The notes under the pieces: generated by a model
Database searches by the model: none
The model's input: the letters and a program-made list of their open reading frames with translations, nothing else
What the model was told of the DNA's origin: nothing
Made by a program: the position numbers and the translations under genes
Shown here: one piece after another, positions 34,901 through 37,419 of the stretch
How the letters are laid out: every line of letters starts with the position of its first letter
Position numbering within the stretch: the stretch's first letter is position 1
Origin: Ruminiclostridium papyrosolvens C7
GTDB lineage: Bacteria; Bacillota; Clostridia; Acetivibrionales; DSM-1351
Direction: 5' to 3'
Assembly (NCBI RefSeq): GCF_000421965.1
Contig: NZ_ATAY01000035.1
Location: forward strand, 1 to 37,419
DNA length: 37,419 nt

Positions 34901-36117
34901 TCAGCCTGCTTTGCATTTCCGGCGTTCTGAGATGCTTCATTCATAAAGCCTTCCATCTGATTTGGGTCGGCTTCTCCTGTCATGCCTATCTCAGGTGCAT
35001 TTTTTGCATATTCTTTTGCTTGCTGCCTTACTTCATCGGCATCAATATCATCGCCTTCTCGAATCTTAATATTTTCAGGCATTCCTTCACATGCTTTACC
35101 ACCTGATTTTTCGCTCTTGAAGGAGGAAATTGCAGAATGAGCCAATTCCTTAACCTTATTTACAACTTTTGCCGGACCCTTTTTAGCAGGAATTCCTGTT
35201 GGAGTCGGTATTACCGGAATTTTAGCCTGGGTTTTTGTTTTCTGTTTTTCAAAAGCTGTCTCAGACACTGATGATGCCTGTGAGAAAGCATTTACTATTT
35301 CAGTTGGTGGAACAGTTCCAAGTGAATTTAGTATTTTACCCGGGTCCTCTGAATTTATTTTTATTACAGGTGCTTTAACGGGAGCCTTCTTTGTCGGTGC
35401 TTCATTCTGACTATTTACAGTTCCGCCAAATCCTGAGGTTATTTTATTTGAAGTAGTTGATTCACTTTTTGCAGGTGCGCTTGTTTCCTGAACTTTATCT
35501 TTTTTCTTTGGTGAGACATTCTCTTGATTTTTGCTTTCAATATCAGCTTTTTGTATGCTCTGTTTTGGCTTTGAAGATATGGTGGGTTCAATACTTTGGG
35601 TTTGAGCCTCAGCACCTTGTTTTTTAACAGTCTCTTTTACGGGTTTCGCTGAAATAGGACTATTTTCATTCTTTTTTGTGATTTGCACTATTTTACTCTT
35701 ATCAGTAGCAACATTGTCGCTCTTAGTCTGTTGCTTTTCTGTTTTCTTACTAACTTCAGGAGCTTTTTGAGGCTTTTCCTCAACTTTTATATCAGGAACC
35801 TTTGTTTTTTCAGCTGTTTCTTTCAGTGGTTTAATTGCATCAACCTTGTCTTTTCCATGTTGTTCCTTAGTTTGTTCTTTTTTTGTCTTCAAATCAGTTA
35901 GCATTTTTCCCAGCGCTTTATTTCCTATGGTACTCTGTAGTACTACTACATCGTCGCGTTTTAACGAATCCGGATCCTTTTTGAGTCTATGTATTATTTC
36001 AACTGCATCCGCTTTTCTGGCAACCGGTTTGCGGCTACCGGCTTGACCCTGTATGTTATTTCTTTTTACACCGGTTGTCTTCTCTTTTTGTTTTTGTGCG
36101 GTTATAACTGGACTCAT
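31987..36117 (-). CDS. eCIS-associated polymorphic toxin with C-terminal SHH nuclease domain
   Basis: A 1376-aa protein. Residues 55-75 hold VVLQSTIGNKALGKMLTDL, like the LQRTIGNQAVxRLL motif near the N terminus of many eCIS-linked DUF4157 proteins; no DUF4157 HExxH is seen. Residues 75-340 are Lys/Glu/Thr-rich and disordered; 350-600 are helical with a charged coiled coil; 600-1100 are a chain of amphipathic and hydrophobic helices (KIWGGIKKVGKAIVDGITKA, AAEIALAFATGGGSVLLQIV) that could be a translocation or packaging region. The C-terminal 130 residues form the toxin: Ser1279-His1280-His1281 in QVQSHHPIQNEWA, then APAILLESSSGMSHAKVS and TTIQHEFDVGYRELI, fitting the Tox-SHH group of HNH/EndoVII-like nucleases. 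Good ribosome site (AAAGGAGG). Followed by a SUKH immunity gene and next to the eCIS operon: the probable cargo. Delivery is inferred. Confidence 0.82.
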   Translation of the reverse strand: MSPVITAQKQKEKTTGVKRNNIQGQAGSRKPVARKADAVEIIHRLKKDPDSLKRDDVVVLQSTIGNKALGKMLTDLKTKKEQTKEQHGKDKVDAIKPLKETAEKTKVPDIKVEEKPQKAPEVSKKTEKQQTKSDNVATDKSKIVQITKKNENSPISAKPVKETVKKQGAEAQTQSIEPTISSKPKQSIQKADIESKNQENVSPKKKDKVQETSAPAKSESTTSNKITSGFGGTVNSQNEAPTKKAPVKAPVIKINSEDPGKILNSLGTVPPTEIVNAFSQASSVSETAFEKQKTKTQAKIPVIPTPTGIPAKKGPAKVVNKVKELAHSAISSFKSEKSGGKACEGMPENIKIREGDDIDADEVRQQAKEYAKNAPEIGMTGEADPNQMEGFMNEASQNAGNAKQAELNQTKQDFGENAIAPQEDPTTIKADKAIGGVLPLGIDINKQAPISPEVASRVNPQLNAQLKSFMQGKENEFQKGKTQFDSGVSSAKANADAQIENHKAEAKRTQLKEQENTKAEVGGLRDQWKSEINTATEGYEKDASAETEKKKKEVGKIKDEKEGEVKTTLKNAEKDADKECKTAKKDADEEKKKQEEKPKSLVGKIWGGIKKVGKAIVDGITKAVSFIFDKLRQAVKTIFEKAKQLAVGLIEAGRRLIVSAIKGLGTVLKGLVKTLLAKFPGIANKICNLIDKAVNKAVAAVNKAAALLKKGVTAALNFMAKAVDGLLVGLQKIYKAVMAGIKKFLTMDFKKIFGAILEAAEIAAEIALAFATGGGSVLLQIVKWLATTLPQLLSTAGSVMNFVNTIKSIKIKDVLKLLSAAGIAGFLTKGLFGELTGLPKESKDEKDKKEPASGRAEKGLVKVLHALSSVFNVFKGVYNKIAGGVGKILGVINIAAKPWFATFSAIYAGAVKAMDVVGNPVETLSEGAGKLKEAVGSFFGSVKGKLKEIAGSIKSKVAILGQPAQLMKLIANKAVDMVLNFIISHPPSALIKAVFKGIEAIAGKSIVELVRQYIPFADKLFDKIAGSGPVQSLMKPLQGPINNVNGMIDEATNGATGMVNNAEQSATSTLGSGAKLVTAMGIGKAGGSKANSKGDTKGKSKEGPKGGGDFLGILLTGVHTKLYAIGLRNIAKLGKNLASKVAGGAKALIGKMLTPKVKFKLGNESHELWVEKGKNKNVVMMASNKNTIQGQIAAGVLPNDGELVKAVNEEERKNEKDVKESDNNKIIAVAQKAKGANGGGPKRPGGYKIGDVDRHGNLSPGENRAPGYSRSKTDNQVQSHHPIQNEWAKRWAKKNNKLYNENDAPAILLESSSGMSHAKVSAAQRARRNREGFDTTIQHEFDVGYRELINAGVNAKLARKAIERAYKYFDSIDAFK

Positions 36118-36150
36118 CAGCCGTTTTCCTCCTTTTGCTACTTTTAATTG

Positions 36151-36188
36151 TTACAAGCTGCAATCTTTTTATGGATTGCAGCTTGTAA
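36151..36188 (-). terminator. Perfect 15-bp hairpin after the HYR/CBM3 gene
   Basis: TTACAAGCTGCAATC (36151-36165) and GATTGCAGCTTGTAA (36174-36188) pair perfectly around an 8-base loop, 15 bases downstream of the stop at 36204. On the minus strand no T run follows, so termination may be incomplete, and the effector 34 bases further may be reached by read-through. Confidence 0.65.
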
Positions 36189-36203
36189 TGACTTGTACAG
36201 ATT

Positions 36204-37419
36204 TTAAGGTTCGATTCCTCCGATGAGGTTTCCAGAGGAGTATACGGTTATCTTTGATGTTTCAGTATAATCTTTAGCTGTTGGGTTAAATGAATAGTCA
36301 TTTGTTTGCGTGTAGTTTGACCAGTCTGCCTTTGAAAATCTTCCCTGAATTACTACATTTTCTCCCGGTTTAACTGTTTCAATACTGCCTGGGAAAGTTA
36401 TCTCAATATAGTGGTCACACTGTGTACCGGTGAATAGCGCACTACTTCCCTTTGCACAAGAAGTAATGTTTCTCTGTCCTGAAGTACCTTTAATTTCAGC
36501 ATAGTCACACCAATAACTTTGACTCTTGTCACCGTCAGAAGTAAAATAATATCTTATTTTTAAGTCTGAAAGTTTAAGCGTTGTGTCCCCTGTGTTCACA
36601 AACATTATTCTTGGGTCTATTGAATTTGTTGTTGCAATTGTGGTTGCATTAAATGACTTTACTACATATTTCTGAACAACGTTTATGTACTGTACAGCTT
36701 TGGTAATATTACCGTTAGCATCTGTTGCAGTCCATGTTACGGCTGTTTTTCCTACTGGAAAATCTGCCGGAGCATCGCTTGTTACGTTTACACCGAATAT
36801 ATCTGTTGCTGTTGCCGTTCCAATCAGCACCTTTGTTCGTGAGCCTGTTGCAGCAACTGTAATGTCTGCTGGTATTTTCAGTACAGGTGGTGTAGTATCC
36901 TTTACCGTAATATACTGTTCAGCCTGTGATTCATTACCGTTAATATCTCTCGCCATCCATGTTACGATTGTTTTACCTATCGGATAGTCTTTAGGTCCAT
37001 CATTTAGCAACATTATCGGAAATATGTCAACTGCAGTGGCTCTGCCAATGCTAACAGGTGTCCTTACCGCTGTAGCTTCAACGGTTATGTTCTCTGGAAC
37101 GGTCAATTTAGGCTTAGTTGTATCCCTGACTGTTACATTTTGATAGCCTGTTGTAACATTTCCATTTCCATCGGTTGCGGTCCATGTTACTTTTGTCGTA
37201 TCCACCGGATAATCCGCTAAACCATCATTTGTAATATCCACGTGGAAAATGTCAGTGGCTGTTGCTTTTCCGATTTCGACAGGTGTTCTTACTGCAGTTG
37301 CTTCCGTTGTTATTTCTTGTGGAACACTCATTACAGGCTTGGTTGTATCCTGTACTGTCACCTTCTGAATCTTAGTTGTAATATTTCCATTTGCATCGGT
37401 TGCTGTCCATTTTACTTCT
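36204..37419 (-). CDS. Partial secreted protein with HYR repeats and C-terminal CBM3
   Basis: The 3' part of a longer gene; the frame is open to the window edge (EVKWTATDANGNIT before the GTG at 37361, which is an internal valine). It has three full HYR (hyalin-type) repeats of about 80 residues, each with DTTKP...VP..ITVEAT..RTPV.IG.ATA.DIF...DYPVGKT.VTWTATD.NGN, plus part of a fourth. The last 155 residues are a family 3 carbohydrate-binding module: IDPRIMFVNTGDTTLKLSDLKIRYYF, YWCDYAEI, FPGSIETVKPGENVVIQGRFSKADWSNYTQTNDYSF and a YTETSKITVYSSGNLIGG end. CBM3 binds crystalline cellulose or bridges cellulosome subunits, and HYR repeats act as spacers. The enzyme or adhesin part lies outside the window. 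It ends 86 bases before the effector gene and belongs to a different function. Confidence 0.9.
   Translation of the reverse strand, partial: EVKWTATDANGNITTKIQKVTVQDTTKPVMSVPQEITTEATAVRTPVEIGKATATDIFHVDITNDGLADYPVDTTKVTWTATDGNGNVTTGYQNVTVRDTTKPKLTVPENITVEATAVRTPVSIGRATAVDIFPIMLLNDGPKDYPIGKTIVTWMARDINGNESQAEQYITVKDTTPPVLKIPADITVAATGSRTKVLIGTATATDIFGVNVTSDAPADFPVGKTAVTWTATDANGNITKAVQYINVVQKYVVKSFNATTIATTNSIDPRIMFVNTGDTTLKLSDLKIRYYFTSDGDKSQSYWCDYAEIKGTSGQRNITSCAKGSSALFTGTQCDHYIEITFPGSIETVKPGENVVIQGRFSKADWSNYTQTNDYSFNPTAKDYTETSKITVYSSGNLIGGIEP

Noticed and set aside
31987..36117. DUF4157 metalloprotease-like eCIS protein
   Set aside because: No HExxH motif is present; only the short TIGN-type motif usually found near that domain is seen.
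36204..37361. Complete 385-aa gene starting at 37361
   Set aside because: The GTG there is an internal valine of an HYR repeat; the frame continues to the window edge without a stop, so the gene is partial.

Overview
The window looks like a chromosomal segment of a low-GC, anaerobic, cellulose-degrading clostridium (Ruminiclostridium/Clostridium cluster III type). The grounds are AT-rich DNA, strong AGGAGG-type ribosome binding sites, clostridial ThrE-type transport genes, and a partial secreted protein with HYR repeats and a C-terminal family 3 cellulose-binding module at the right edge. The species is inferred; no taxonomic marker is present.

Almost everything is on the minus strand. Reading in the direction of transcription (right to left): (1) 36204-37419, the 3' part of the HYR/CBM3 gene, followed by a perfect 15-bp hairpin. 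(2) 30404-36117, an effector module: a 1376-aa protein with an N-terminal motif typical of extracellular contractile injection system (eCIS) cargo, a long helical middle and a C-terminal SHH-type HNH/EndoVII-like nuclease toxin domain; a SUKH (SMI1/KNR4) immunity gene; and a decayed partial copy of the effector's middle, closed by a 20-bp hairpin terminator. (3) 30268-2053, a complete eCIS structural operon: small protein, AAA+ ATPase (Afp15-like), DUF4255 cap (Afp16-like), one sheath, tube protein 1, a tail-assembly protein with an out-of-frame DUF6760 extension, tube protein 2, a 431-aa low-complexity protein, CIS tube/LysM protein (Afp7-like), gpD-like hub, gpV/gp5-like spike, PAAR tip, gp25, baseplate J, a second short J-like protein, tail protein I, and three long fibre genes with a small coiled-coil gene in each of the two gaps between them. 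(4) 1991-2041, a hairpin terminator, and 1881-1956, a likely group II intron 3'-end remnant. (5) 591-1789, a two-gene ThrE-like transporter, and convergent to it on the plus strand 210-581, a small L,D-transpeptidase.

Working model: sheath, tube and baseplate form a phage-tail-like contractile needle; the ATPase and cap finish and recycle it; three fibres with self-cleaving chaperone tails give target recognition; the nuclease effector next to the operon is the probable cargo and the SUKH protein protects the producer. No Afp14-like tape measure, capsid, terminase, integrase, holin or endolysin is visible, so this is not a normal prophage.

Most notable points: a candidate programmed -1 frameshift (G5 run, short spacer, 7-bp stem) that would fuse DUF6760 to the tail-assembly protein; two previously easy-to-miss small coiled-coil genes (7974-8153 and 10961-11137) between the fibre genes; ten HxH motifs spread through the fibres; and the toxin/immunity pair with a decayed duplicate.
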